Shown piece after piece: positions 17,096 through 26,405 of a DNA stretch of 64,000 nucleotides. Source of the DNA: Paenibacillus hamazuiensis. Lineage in GTDB: Bacteria > Bacillota > Bacilli > Paenibacillales > NBRC-103111. Made by a program: the position numbers and the translations under genes. Location of the stretch: contig NZ_JALRMO010000001.1 in assembly GCF_023276405.1 (NCBI RefSeq), positions 7,479,501 to 7,543,500 on the forward strand, written 5' to 3'. Below the pieces are notes generated by a model that had not been told where the DNA came from, did not search any database, and saw only the letters and a list, made by a program, of their open reading frames with translations. Numbering within the stretch: the first letter of the stretch is position 1; each line of letters opens with the position of its first letter.

Positions 17096-18835
17096 TCACA
17101 AAGTCATCCGCCGCTCGCCTGCATCATGCTGCTGTCTCCATAGCCGGGCATACAAGCCGTTCGACGCAAGCAATTCGTCATGGCGGCCTTGTTCCACGAT
17201 CCGCCCATGATCCAGCACAACAATCCGGTCGGCATGCTGCACGGTCTTGAGACGGTGAGCGACGACGATGACGGTACGGCCTTGAACAAGTCGATCGATC
17301 GCTTTCTGAATCTCCACTTCGTTCTCGGGATCGAGAGAAGCCGTCGCTTCATCGAGGAGAAGGATCGGCGCATTTTTCAGCATCGCCCTGGCAATGGAGA
17401 TCCGCTGCTTTTCGCCGCCCGACAGGGTGCTTCCGCCTTCACCGACCACTGTGTCGTAACCGTTCGGCAGCTTCATGATAAAATCGTGACAACAAGCAAG
17501 CCGCGCCGCTTCCTCGATTTCCTCGCGCGTTGCGTCGCTTCGTCCAAACCGGATGTTGCCTGCAATTGTATCCTGAAAGAGATACACGTCCTGAAATACC
17601 ATCGACACTTTGTGCAGCAACGCTTCCGGGTCCATGGCGCGGATATCCTCCCCGCCCATCGTCACCATTCCTTTTTCCGGATCGTAAAAACGGGCGATGA
17701 GCCGCAGAATGGTGCTTTTGCCGCTTCCCGACGGGCCGACCAATGCGGTGAAGGAACCTGCCGGCATGCTTACGCTCACGTTCCGCAAGACCGGTTGATC
17801 CCGATAGCCGAACGTAACCTGCTTGAGCTCGATATCCAGATCTGCCGGAGGCCTTTGCTCTCCTTGCATGACCGGCTCTTGCAGCAGCTGCACCATCCGT
17901 TTGCCCGCCTGCTCGATATAGCGAAACTCCGCATAACCGGCAAGCGCCGCCGTCAGCGGATCGAAGATTCGGGTTCCGATGATCAGGAACGCCGCGAAGG
18001 TGACGACGTCCAGGCTCCCGCCGAGCAGCAGATGAACGCCTGCCATGACCATCAGGGTCAAACCGGCACGAATACAACCTATCGCGCTCAGTATAATCGG
18101 CCCGAGCATCCCTTCAAAGCGGATGCTCTGCCGCATCCATTCCCGGAAGGACTGCTCCAGCCGGACAAAACGTTCTCCGGTCATGTTATAAGCTTTAATC
18201 ACCCGGATTCCGTTCAAGTATTCCTGCAGCCGGCTTCCGGCATGGAGCTTGGCTCGCATATGCTGCGAGCCGAGCTTGCGCTGGATGCCGGATGTCAAGA
18301 TCATCAGCAGGGCGGCCGCCGGCAGCGCCGCGAACAGGGAAAGCGCCAGGCGCCAATCGAAGAAAGACAGGCCGATCAAGGACAGAACCGGCATGACGGC
18401 GCCCCCGATCATCTGTGGAACCACATGGGAGATGCCATGCTCCATCATGGAGAAGTCGCCCGTCATCATGTTGGCAAGCTCGCCCGGATCACGCTTGTTC
18501 AGGTATCCCAGCGGCAGCTTGCGCAGGTGCTCCGCCAGCCGGGACCGTCCGTCCACCGCCGCGCCGTAGGCGTCGCGGTATTGGGCACGATAGGCGGGAA
18601 TTTCGCTGAAGAACAGGAGAACCAGCGATGCGGCGAGCCCGCCGCATACCCACCCGAGCCGTGCCGTATCGAGCGGAAGTTCGGGATGGACAAACGGGGT
18701 AAAGATCAATCTCGCCGCTTCGACCAGCAGCGCATAAGGGATCATGCCCGCCAAATAGGCAGCGGTCGTGAAGCATACCGGTTTGATCAACGAGCGCGGA
18801 TTATCCACCGTCATGTTGCGCAGCATGCTCATCAT
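17096..18835 (-). CDS. ABC transporter, fused permease-ATPase (YbtQ-like)
   Basis: 579 residues from the ATG at 18835, preceded by GGGGAGG; the longer frame upstream lies inside the previous gene. Six membrane helices occupy ~20-310, then an ATPase: Walker A GPSGSGKST, signature TLSGGEKQR, Walker B ILLLDEATA, H-loop VVAHRL. It overlaps the upstream ABC gene by 35 bases. Two half-transporters in tandem usually form a heterodimer. With the upstream MFS gene the arrangement equals ybtX-ybtP-ybtQ of yersiniabactin clusters, where the ABC pair takes up the metal-loaded metallophore; that role is inferred from order and domain content, and multidrug export is the alternative. Confidence 0.85.
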   Translation of the reverse strand: MMSMLRNMTVDNPRSLIKPVCFTTAAYLAGMIPYALLVEAARLIFTPFVHPELPLDTARLGWVCGGLAASLVLLFFSEIPAYRAQYRDAYGAAVDGRSRLAEHLRKLPLGYLNKRDPGELANMMTGDFSMMEHGISHVVPQMIGGAVMPVLSLIGLSFFDWRLALSLFAALPAAALLMILTSGIQRKLGSQHMRAKLHAGSRLQEYLNGIRVIKAYNMTGERFVRLEQSFREWMRQSIRFEGMLGPIILSAIGCIRAGLTLMVMAGVHLLLGGSLDVVTFAAFLIIGTRIFDPLTAALAGYAEFRYIEQAGKRMVQLLQEPVMQGEQRPPADLDIELKQVTFGYRDQPVLRNVSVSMPAGSFTALVGPSGSGKSTILRLIARFYDPEKGMVTMGGEDIRAMDPEALLHKVSMVFQDVYLFQDTIAGNIRFGRSDATREEIEEAARLACCHDFIMKLPNGYDTVVGEGGSTLSGGEKQRISIARAMLKNAPILLLDEATASLDPENEVEIQKAIDRLVQGRTVIVVAHRLKTVQHADRIVVLDHGRIVEQGRHDELLASNGLYARLWRQQHDAGERRMTL

Positions 18836-20636
18836 CGGCGTCCACCTCCCCTTTGCCCATATGCCACTGCGTTGCATGTTGATAGGAATGCCACATCCGT
18901 CTGTACAAGCCGTTGGCCGAGAGGAGCGCTTCATGCCATCCCCGCTCGACGATTCTCCCGTTTTCCATCACGAGAATTTGATCCGCATCCCGTATGGTCG
19001 ACAGGCGATGCGCGATGACGAGAACCGTCTTGTTTTTCATCAACGCTTTGAGCGCCAGCTGCATTTCATATTCATTCTCCGGATCGGCAAAAGCTGTCGC
19101 CTCATCGAGCACAAGGATAGGGGCGTTTTTCAGGATCGCTCTGGCCACGTTGATCCGCTGCTCCTCCCCGCCGGACAAATAGACGCCTCCTTCTCCGATC
19201 AGCGTATCATATCCAAACGGAAGGTTCTCGATGAACGCATGACACTGCGCCGCCTTAGCCGCGGCGTACACGTCTTCTGGTGGCGCGTCCGGCCGCCCGA
19301 CCGCGATATTGTTGTACACGGTATCGTAAAACAAAAACGATTCCTGAAACACGAAGGCGACGGTATCCATCAGATCAGCGGTCGCCATTTCGCGGATATC
19401 CACTCCGCCGATGCGGATTGCTCCCATGTTCACATTCCAAAAACGAGGCACCAGATGGGCGACAGTCGATTTGCCCGCTCCCGACGGTCCGACGAGCGCC
19501 GTCACTTCCCCCTGATGGGCCGTAAAGGAAACGTCCGTAAGCGCATCGGTATCTCCAGGCTCCGTCCCGTACGAAAAAAAGACATGATCGAACGAAACAT
19601 CGAATAACGTCGGCTGCCTTGGATGCTCAGGCTCCGGCAATGCCGGCTCCTCCAATATGCGATCGAATCGCTCCACGCCCTCGTTAATAAACCGGATGGA
19701 TTCCGCCAAGTACAAGATTTTAAACATCGATGCGGATATTCCCGGTGCCATGACCAGGAAAAACAGCAAAGCGGAGGCGACGGTGACGCTGCCCGGATCG
19801 CGATTCAGCAAGAATACGCCGACTGGCAAAATAAACGCAGCTAACGAGCTCAGGATCACCTTGAAGGTCAAATGGCCGTATAGAAACAGCTCCGTCAATT
19901 TCACGCCGTGATCGCGGTAGCGAACCATGTCCAGGTAAAGCTGCCGGAATGACTGCACGGTTTGCCCGAACACCTTGACGGCCGGCATCCCCCGTACATA
20001 CTGAACGGCGGAAGCATTCATCCGTTCCAGCGCATCGTAGGCCATCTTGAGGGTTTCCTTCGTCTTGGACCGGACCAATAACGAGACCATAACCGCAACG
20101 CCGATGACCATCGGCACGAGGCACGCCATCGCCAGCCAAACATGAACCGAGAACATGACGGCGACCATCAGCATCGCGGTCACCGCCACATGCACGAGAT
20201 CGGGCAGTTGGTGAGCAATAAACGTTTCCACTTTATCGACGTTATCTTCCAGCGTTTTCTTGACGGCTCCCGTCGAACGGCCGTTCAACCATCCGAGCGG
20301 TAGCTTGCCGATATGGCCGGCAAGCTTGATTCGGAGACCGTATAGAATACGGAAAGCGGCGATATGAGCAATCAGTCCCCCCGCGTACATCGTGAGCAAG
20401 CCGGCTGCGAAGCCGACCAGAGCGATAACGCCTAAGCGGATCATCTTCGCTCCGTCTGCCGAAGCCGTGGACGCCGCATGTTCCAACAGCTCCTTCAAAA
20501 TGAAATAGACGGAGACGTAAGGCACCAGCATGCAAACGGCGCTAAGCGCAGAGAACAGTCCGGAGCCGATCAACAGTTTACGTTTCTCCCCGGCGAGTTC
20601 GAGGAGTCGTGCGATCCCTTTTTTCCGCCGTGTCAT
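18801..20636 (-). CDS. ABC transporter, fused permease-ATPase (YbtP-like)
   Basis: 611 residues starting MTRRKKGIARLLELAG, with GGAGGTGGGG before the ATG. Membrane domain ~20-330 with the LGWLNGRSTGAVKKTLEDNVDKVE segment common in this half-transporter group. ATPase: GPSGAGKST, YLSGGEEQR, ILVLDEATA, VIAHRLST. The A-loop FFSYGTEPGDTDALTDVSF precedes Walker A. Start and the stop of the MFS gene overlap as ATGA, so the genes are translationally coupled. It probably pairs with the following ABC half-transporter. Confidence 0.87.
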   Translation of the reverse strand: MTRRKKGIARLLELAGEKRKLLIGSGLFSALSAVCMLVPYVSVYFILKELLEHAASTASADGAKMIRLGVIALVGFAAGLLTMYAGGLIAHIAAFRILYGLRIKLAGHIGKLPLGWLNGRSTGAVKKTLEDNVDKVETFIAHQLPDLVHVAVTAMLMVAVMFSVHVWLAMACLVPMVIGVAVMVSLLVRSKTKETLKMAYDALERMNASAVQYVRGMPAVKVFGQTVQSFRQLYLDMVRYRDHGVKLTELFLYGHLTFKVILSSLAAFILPVGVFLLNRDPGSVTVASALLFFLVMAPGISASMFKILYLAESIRFINEGVERFDRILEEPALPEPEHPRQPTLFDVSFDHVFFSYGTEPGDTDALTDVSFTAHQGEVTALVGPSGAGKSTVAHLVPRFWNVNMGAIRIGGVDIREMATADLMDTVAFVFQESFLFYDTVYNNIAVGRPDAPPEDVYAAAKAAQCHAFIENLPFGYDTLIGEGGVYLSGGEEQRINVARAILKNAPILVLDEATAFADPENEYEMQLALKALMKNKTVLVIAHRLSTIRDADQILVMENGRIVERGWHEALLSANGLYRRMWHSYQHATQWHMGKGEVDADDEHAAQHDGG

Positions 20637-21853
20637 TCTACCCCACCTCCAATCGTACTCGGAGACGGAATGGCCGCATTTCTCTTGGCGAACGCCAAAA
20701 GAAAAGAAAAACCGATGAGAAGCGCACAAACCGAATACGGAGCCGCCATATGCGCCGTGTAAAGCGCAGTCCCGGCAACCGGCCCCAAGAAAGCGCCGCT
20801 TCCCTGCAAAGCCGTGACATAAGAAGCAATGCTCCGTTGTTCATAATCCCGTACTGCAACGGAAGCACTCGCGCTGTATCCAAGCAAAGCAAACCCGAAG
20901 CCGATTCCCAGAACGATAAATTCCACATAGGCCATGCGGATGAATGCCAGCAGTCCGAACAGCCCCAAGGCGACGATCAACAATCCGAGACGCAGCATCC
21001 ACCCGGGGCGCCGCTTCAGATATTTGCTGGCGACGATTTGCGAGGCCACCACCATGACGCCTGCAGCAGCCAGTCCGTATCCGATCAGTTGTGCCGCTGC
21101 CTGAGCATCAAACCCCAACGAATCCTGTACGTAAAAACCGATGGTCACCTGAAGAATGTTTAACGTGACCGCCAGGAGAAGACCGACCCCTAAGTAGAAA
21201 CGGATTCGCGGATCGAGCGGCGAAAGCGAAGAGACCGACCGTTCTTTCTGTTGTCCCGCTTCATTCGGAATCGATATCCACAAAAAGATAATCATGACGA
21301 AAAGCAAGGCGGCAGCGGCATACATCGGCGCGGTAAGTCCGATCGCGGCCATGACGCCGCTCATGGCGGGGCCCAAGACGAAGCCAAGTCCGTTGGCCGT
21401 GCCAAATAAGGCCATTCCCCGCGTTCGCGTCTCCTGCGTCGTCCAGCTCATCACATAGGCTTGCGCTTTGGCCGGAATGCCTCCGAAGAAAAATCCCGAA
21501 ACCGCGCGCAGCAGCAAGAAAATCCAAAAAAAGCCTGGAGAACCGTGGGTTAGGGTCCCCGCGTAATCGGCAAGCAGGGCGAACGCGACCACTGTCGCAA
21601 AATACATGAACATGACGGAAGCCAACATCCGCTTACTGCTCAGAAAGGTTATTTTTTCCCAGAAGTACCCGCCAAGCAGCCAGAAAAGCCCCGTCACGGA
21701 TACCAAACATCCCGATTGAAACTCACTCAGTCCCAAATTGCGGGAAAGAGGCCCAATGATCGGATTGAACACCGCGATCGAAATCGCGCCGCAAAGGACA
21801 ATCAAAAACATCACGACAAACTTGTATTTCAAAGTTCGCTCCTCCAATCGCAA
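20633..21853 (-). CDS. MFS transporter heading the ABC operon (YbtX-like position)
   Basis: 406 residues, about 12 helices, starting MRLEERTLKYKFVVMF after a GGAGGAGCG site. It has the RNLGLSEFQSGCLVSVTGLFWLLGGYFWE opening and RAVSGFFFGGIPAKAQAYVMSWTTQETRTRGMALFG typical of MFS proteins that accompany siderophore or metallophore loci. It overlaps the next ABC gene by four bases. It may export the free metallophore or assist uptake; no biosynthetic genes for a metallophore are present in the window, and no clear Fur box was found upstream. Confidence 0.82.
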   Translation of the reverse strand: MRLEERTLKYKFVVMFLIVLCGAISIAVFNPIIGPLSRNLGLSEFQSGCLVSVTGLFWLLGGYFWEKITFLSSKRMLASVMFMYFATVVAFALLADYAGTLTHGSPGFFWIFLLLRAVSGFFFGGIPAKAQAYVMSWTTQETRTRGMALFGTANGLGFVLGPAMSGVMAAIGLTAPMYAAAALLFVMIIFLWISIPNEAGQQKERSVSSLSPLDPRIRFYLGVGLLLAVTLNILQVTIGFYVQDSLGFDAQAAAQLIGYGLAAAGVMVVASQIVASKYLKRRPGWMLRLGLLIVALGLFGLLAFIRMAYVEFIVLGIGFGFALLGYSASASVAVRDYEQRSIASYVTALQGSGAFLGPVAGTALYTAHMAAPYSVCALLIGFSFLLAFAKRNAAIPSPSTIGGGVE

Positions 21854-21993
21854 ATCGTAATTCGCTCACTCCGGCAGATTGACGGTCGCACTGCCGATTT
21901 CAAACGCTGAAACAACTCTTCATATGCGCCATACCCGAAAAAATAGCCAGTAATAACGTTGATGCCATATGAGCCAACAGCCAAATCAAGTAC

Positions 21994-22905
21994 CTATACC
22001 TTCTCGTGGATCAATTCAACGATTTGTCCGATTGCTTTTCTCGCTTCCGGAGTTGGGAATAAGGTGAAGAGATGAATCATTTTGGGATACTCATAGTAGT
22101 TGATCTTTACACCTTTCTTCTGGGCTCGGTCTTTAAATTTCCGCGCGTCAGCTGCCATAAGATCATGCGTTCCAATGAATACGGAAATATCGCCTAACCC
22201 TTGTATGTCACCGTTTATAGGGCTCAACAGATGGTGATTCGGGTCCGCGTCGCCGGCATACAGTTTTCCGATAAATGCGAGTCCATAGGATCCCAGGAGG
22301 GCATCATGCTTCTCGAATATCGGAATATCCGGATTCGACAACGTGATGTCTAACCATGGAGAGATGAGAATAATCCGCCTTGGTTGCGGCAGCTCTCTTT
22401 CTTTAAGCAATTGAGCTAGCCCCAACGCAAAGCCACCGCCTGCCGACTCTCCCATTAAGAAGATATTTTGCGGTGTGGTTTTCTTTAGCAGCTTTTCATA
22501 GATGGGGAGTACTTGGTCATAGGATTCATGATACTGGTGATGAGGAGCTTTAGGATAGACAGGAACGATGACATGACAATTCGTCATATCGGCTATGTTT
22601 CGTACAAATTTCCAGTTAATGGGAATCGGCCGATTGATATGACCTCCGCCAAGCAAATAGATAATAAATTGTTCATGATCCTTTTTGTTTCCCCGTAAAA
22701 CATAACAATCTTTGCCGTATGATGGATCCTTCACAATATCCAGTTTCTGCTTGAGTTTTTCAGGCAAGCGATATGGCTGTGCATTCTCGATTCGCTTTTG
22801 TTCAAGGAATTTGGAAAACTTCGCATGGTCTGAAAAATACTGTTTTCTGCCGCTCATGAGCATCAAATATTCGATGAGTTTGCTTCGAATGCTTTGTTCC
22901 ATCAC
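21994..22905 (-). CDS. Alpha/beta hydrolase of the hormone-sensitive-lipase family
   Basis: 303 residues. The HSL oxyanion motif appears as YLLGGGHINRP (HGGG replaced by GGGH), the nucleophile elbow is GESAGGGFALGLA, and the acid/His end is FIGTHDLMAADA ... YPKMIHLFTLFPTPEA. It is predicted to be a cytoplasmic esterase/lipase on short acyl esters. It is separated from the MFS-ABC operon by 140 bases on the same strand and read alone. Confidence 0.85.
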   Translation of the reverse strand: MMEQSIRSKLIEYLMLMSGRKQYFSDHAKFSKFLEQKRIENAQPYRLPEKLKQKLDIVKDPSYGKDCYVLRGNKKDHEQFIIYLLGGGHINRPIPINWKFVRNIADMTNCHVIVPVYPKAPHHQYHESYDQVLPIYEKLLKKTTPQNIFLMGESAGGGFALGLAQLLKERELPQPRRIILISPWLDITLSNPDIPIFEKHDALLGSYGLAFIGKLYAGDADPNHHLLSPINGDIQGLGDISVFIGTHDLMAADARKFKDRAQKKGVKINYYEYPKMIHLFTLFPTPEARKAIGQIVELIHEKV

Positions 22906-23113
22906 AATAAACCTCCCTAATCCATTTCCTTTGAAATTGATCTTACTGGCGCTACATGAACGTAATATGAACTGATTGGAATTAAATGTAAGAAAGGATT
23001 TTGATCGAAGCCTTCTCGACGAAGATACATTCGTGATTTAGAGGAAGCTTTTCTTGCGTGCAGAAAATTCTCATATGCGCTTTAGCGCGCAAATGAACTT
23101 AAACTTTCTGTCA

Positions 23114-23147
23114 ATAAAAAAAAGGCGGACGGATCGTCCACCTTTTC
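23114..23147 (-). terminator. Terminator of the two-component operon
   Basis: Minus-strand RNA folds AAAGGTGGACG against CGTCCGCCTTT around a 2-3 base loop and continues with a U run; it lies about 40 bases past the histidine kinase stop. Confidence 0.8.
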
Positions 23148-23178
23148 GTTCGTGCCGGTTTTCAATTGTTCGACTGGG

Positions 23179-24531
23179 TTACACGGCCGGCAAAAACACG
23201 GTTACCGCCGTTCCTTTTCCTACGGCACTGTCGATCTCGACCGAGCCGTTGTGCAATTCGACGACGCGCTTAACGATCGCGAGTCCAAGCCCGCTACCCC
23301 CCGCTTCGCGGTTGCGCGATTTATCGGCCATATAAAAGCGTTCGAAGACGCGCCTGCGGTCTTCTTCGGATATGCCGATTCCCGTATCTCGGAAGATGAC
23401 TCTGATTTCGCCGTTTCCGGGCTGAAGCTCAATGGAGATTTCGCCGCCTTCGGGCGTGAATTTGATGCTGTTGCCGAAAATGTTCAGCCATACCTGGCTC
23501 AGCAGGTCTTCGTCCGCATAAATCGCCGTTTTGGGAAGCTCGAGGCGAATATTCAAACGTTTGGCCGCCCATTGCGGTTCTGCGGAAACGACAACGCGGC
23601 GCAGCTGCCGGTCAAGCCGAACGAGCGACGGATGGAAGGGATAATGGCTCGAATCGATCGTGGCCAGCCTCAGCATGTTCTCGCTGAGTCGGGACAGCCG
23701 CATGCTTTCCTGCCGGATAATGTTCAGACAGCGCAGCTGCTCGGCTTCATCGAGACCGTCTGTCTGCAGGATGGAGACGAAACCCGAAATGGAGGCCAGT
23801 GGCGTTTGTATTTCGTGGGACACATTGGAAACGAACTCCTGCCGCATCCTTTCAACCTGGCTGATCTCGTGGGCCATTTGCTGAAATTGCTCCGATAAGA
23901 CGCCCAATTCATCCTTGCTCTTCGTCTGAAGAACGATGTTGTAGTCTCCTTTGGCCACTTTTCGGGTTGCGGCCGTCAACGCTCTTAAGGGCTTCACCAC
24001 GATTCTCGTAAAAAGAACGAACTTGAAGCTACCGATCGTAAGCGCAATCAAAATGAAAGCGCCCATAAGGGTGAGTATAAGATCGACATCGGAGCTTTCC
24101 GGATGGATGACGACGGCCAGCTGCTCATCCGCCGTTCGTAAAGGAAAACCCATGTTCAGGCTCGTCGGCAAGGGCAGGACGGATGTGCGTCTCACGATTT
24201 CGGTGCCGTCCCGGACAAGACGAATCTCCTCGTCGGTAAGGGTAGGCTTGCTTGCCTGGCCATATGCGTAGCGCACGCCGTTCCGATCGTATATCCATAG
24301 GGATATTTTCTGCTTTTCGGCCAACTGTTTCAGATAGGGGCCGCGCTCGGCCAGCGCCAATCGGGAATAAACATCCGCGAGCATCTCGCTTCGCATGGCA
24401 TACTCGTTCCGGGTGGATTCCGTAATTGGGTTTTCGAACAAATATACGGTAATCGGAACGGAAATTCCGAAACCGGTCGTTAACGCCACGACGAAGATCA
24501 GTAAAATTTTTACATTCAAGCTCTTAATCAT
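23179..24531 (-). CDS. Sensor histidine kinase
   Basis: 450 residues. Two membrane helices (~8-31 and ~150-175) enclose an extracytoplasmic sensor of about 120 residues; HAMP ~175-228; HisKA with the phosphorylated His239 in SNVSHEIQTPLASISG; HATPase with N box WLNIFGNSIKFTPEGG, G1 DTGIGISEED and G2 GGSGLGLAIVKR. It autophosphorylates and passes phosphate to the response regulator encoded just upstream, overlapping by 8 bases. The signal is unknown; the location between an esterase and a TetR gene gives no clue. Confidence 0.95.
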   Translation of the reverse strand: MIKSLNVKILLIFVVALTTGFGISVPITVYLFENPITESTRNEYAMRSEMLADVYSRLALAERGPYLKQLAEKQKISLWIYDRNGVRYAYGQASKPTLTDEEIRLVRDGTEIVRRTSVLPLPTSLNMGFPLRTADEQLAVVIHPESSDVDLILTLMGAFILIALTIGSFKFVLFTRIVVKPLRALTAATRKVAKGDYNIVLQTKSKDELGVLSEQFQQMAHEISQVERMRQEFVSNVSHEIQTPLASISGFVSILQTDGLDEAEQLRCLNIIRQESMRLSRLSENMLRLATIDSSHYPFHPSLVRLDRQLRRVVVSAEPQWAAKRLNIRLELPKTAIYADEDLLSQVWLNIFGNSIKFTPEGGEISIELQPGNGEIRVIFRDTGIGISEEDRRRVFERFYMADKSRNREAGGSGLGLAIVKRVVELHNGSVEIDSAVGKGTAVTVFLPAV

Positions 24532-25207
24532 GGCTTTCCGTCTCCAATCGGTATCCGAGACCGCGAACCGTTACGATGCGAAAAAGATGGGTATAAGCGG
24601 CGAACCGCTCCCGCAGCCGTTTGATATGAACGTCGACCGTCCGCTCGTCTCCTTCGTGGTCGAATCCCCATACCGCTTCGATGAGCTGCTCCCGCAAAAA
24701 GATTTGGCCGGGATAGCTGGCAAGCTGATATAACAGCTCGAATTCTTTGGGCGGCAAATTCCAGTTCTCGCTGCCGATCGAAACGGTCCCCCGCAGCCGA
24801 TCCAGTTTGATGCTGCCCAAGATCACTCTCTTGTCAGCCGCAATCCGGTACCGGCGCAGCACCGCTTTGATTCGGACCACCAGCTCTTGCGGATCGAAAG
24901 GCTTAACCAGGTAATCGTCGGCGCCTAAGCCGAATCCTTTCACCTTCTGACTCGTCTCGTGCTTGGCAGTGATCATGATAATCGGCAATTCGGCGTTCAA
25001 AAGCCGCAGTTCGCGGCACAAATCCCACCCGTCCATCACGGGCATCATGACATCCAGCAAAACCAAATCCGCGGGCGAGCTTTCCATTTCCGCAAGCGCC
25101 TCTTGGCCGTTGACCGCTCCCCGAACCCGATACCCTTCGCGGCTTAAAACGAATAAAATCATTTCCAACATATTCGCGTCATCTTCTACGACAAGAACAC
25201 TTGTCAT
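24524..25207 (-). CDS. OmpR/PhoB-family response regulator
   Basis: 227 residues. Receiver: acidic pocket VEDD (9-10), phosphoacceptor D52 in LVLLDVMMP, switch T in IIMITAKHE and K in YLVKPFDP. C-terminal winged helix: LPPKEFELLYQLASYPGQIFLREQLIEAVWG and DERTVDVHIKRLRERF. First gene of the operon with the kinase; GGAGGTATGGG-type site upstream. Confidence 0.95.
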   Translation of the reverse strand: MTSVLVVEDDANMLEMILFVLSREGYRVRGAVNGQEALAEMESSPADLVLLDVMMPVMDGWDLCRELRLLNAELPIIMITAKHETSQKVKGFGLGADDYLVKPFDPQELVVRIKAVLRRYRIAADKRVILGSIKLDRLRGTVSIGSENWNLPPKEFELLYQLASYPGQIFLREQLIEAVWGFDHEGDERTVDVHIKRLRERFAAYTHLFRIVTVRGLGYRLETESHD

Positions 25208-25357
25208 TGCCCATACCTCCTTGCTAATCCAGCCTAATTATAGCATTTGGCGATTAGCATGGAATATTTTATATGGAATGCCAGGACGAGGTGATAGCAA
25301 ATCGAGCGAATTTCCAATCGTCTCAACCACCAAAGCCGAAACAAAGGATGAATGAAA

Positions 25358-25543
25358 GACGATGGAGTTCGCGATCCGGACTTCCAGACCGCACTTCAAC
25401 AACTCATGAGTTTATTTATCGAAATGCCCCAAGCCAAAACCAAGAAGAACAAAATAGCTGTTTTCAACCAGAGGACTGGATCTCGGGTTTACCCAGCTAT
25501 ATCAAGGGTTTATTTGGAGATTGGATCTGCGAAAGTTGAGTTA
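25358..25543 (+). mobile_element. Relic of the 3' end of an IS4-type element
   Basis: The translated segment DPDFQTALQQLMSLFIEM...SRVY aligns by eye with the C-terminus of the transposase at 42515-43768 (ELDFKSALQQIVVFFLEL...SRVY), and both end in the same TGCGAAAGTTGAGTTA right-end sequence. The rest of the element is gone. The 50 bases just upstream are duplicated at 34606-34658. Confidence 0.75.
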
Positions 25544-25605
25544 AGATCTACCGACTCGATCTCCTTTCCCTCTATTTGATCGCGCTGCCTGTTCGCAACA
25601 TTACA

Positions 25606-26190
25606 TTATGACTCTATTACGGGTGCTAAACCAGCGGCAACGACCACCAAAACTTCTCGCGCCATGTCTTCCGCCGATCTATGTTGCGGATGTCTGCTCC
25701 ACTCGACGGCTGATCCAAAAATGCCCCAGCTTGCAATCAGTGCGGCAGTCTCCACCGTTTCTCGTGAAACGGATGGTTCCGATTGTTCACTTAACCAGGT
25801 AAATAATAGGTCATTTAGTTCCTTTTGCATCGCGACCTGAAATAACGGTTCATACTGACGATCAGCTAAAGTCATATACGGACGAGTACAGAAAAGAAAA
25901 TCGAAAACGATTAAAATAAGCGTTCGCAGGCTTCCTATATCGGATAAAGCAGCATTCGGCAGCTCATTCTTCAGCTTCTCCCGGAATTTTTCCCTCATCC
26001 AGCTCTCAAGAAATGCGAATTTGTCTTCAAAATGCGCATAAAACGTGGAGCGATTTACGGTCGCGTAAGCCGTAATATCTTGTACGGTAATAGAAGAGAC
26101 ATTCTTCTTCTTCTCAAGCAATTCCATAAAAGCTTGCATCAATAGTTGACGCGTCCGTTTCACACGGGGATCGTTTGTGTGAGTGAGCAT
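25606..26190 (-). CDS. TetR/AcrR family transcriptional regulator
   Basis: 194 residues. N-terminal HTH: RVKRTRQLLMQAFMELLEKKKNVSSITVQDITAYATVNRSTFYAHFEDKFAFLESW. The ligand-binding half is helical with a C-terminal TetR_C-like region. Divergent from the SDR gene at 26406; a perfect 10-4-10 inverted repeat lies between them, probably its operator. It is a paralogue of the TetR at 41377, with similar HTH wording. Confidence 0.93.
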   Translation of the reverse strand: MLTHTNDPRVKRTRQLLMQAFMELLEKKKNVSSITVQDITAYATVNRSTFYAHFEDKFAFLESWMREKFREKLKNELPNAALSDIGSLRTLILIVFDFLFCTRPYMTLADRQYEPLFQVAMQKELNDLLFTWLSEQSEPSVSRETVETAALIASWGIFGSAVEWSRHPQHRSAEDMAREVLVVVAAGLAPVIES

Positions 26191-26340
26191 GTTATGCTTC
26201 TCCCTCTCTCTCAGAATATTGGTTAGCGTACGTTTTTAGGAAAACTAAAACACAACAAATAAGTACGTGTGTTGGATAAGCCACGAATGCGGTTGTTTAC
26301 TGGTTGTACAACCCAAACCGCTTAGATAAGATTAACACAG

Positions 26341-26364
26341 ACAGTGTAGTTTTTACTACACTGT
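26341..26364. promoter_or_regulatory. TetR-type operator, perfect inverted repeat
   Basis: ACAGTGTAGT (26341-26350), TTTT, ACTACACTGT (26355-26364): perfect 10-bp arms, 41 bases upstream of the SDR start codon and in the divergent region of the TetR gene. Confidence 0.75.
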
Positions 26365-26405
26365 TGGGTCAATCGATTGGTTCAAACCAAGGGAGGAAGA
26401 TGAAA

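Noticed and set aside
17180-19018. 612-codon open frame on the plus strand
   Set aside because: Entirely antisense to two ABC transporter genes with complete motifs; no recognisable domain of its own.
21854-21993. Fur box before the MFS-ABC operon
   Set aside because: Looked for a GATAATGATTATC-like palindrome because of the YbtX-P-Q resemblance; none found.
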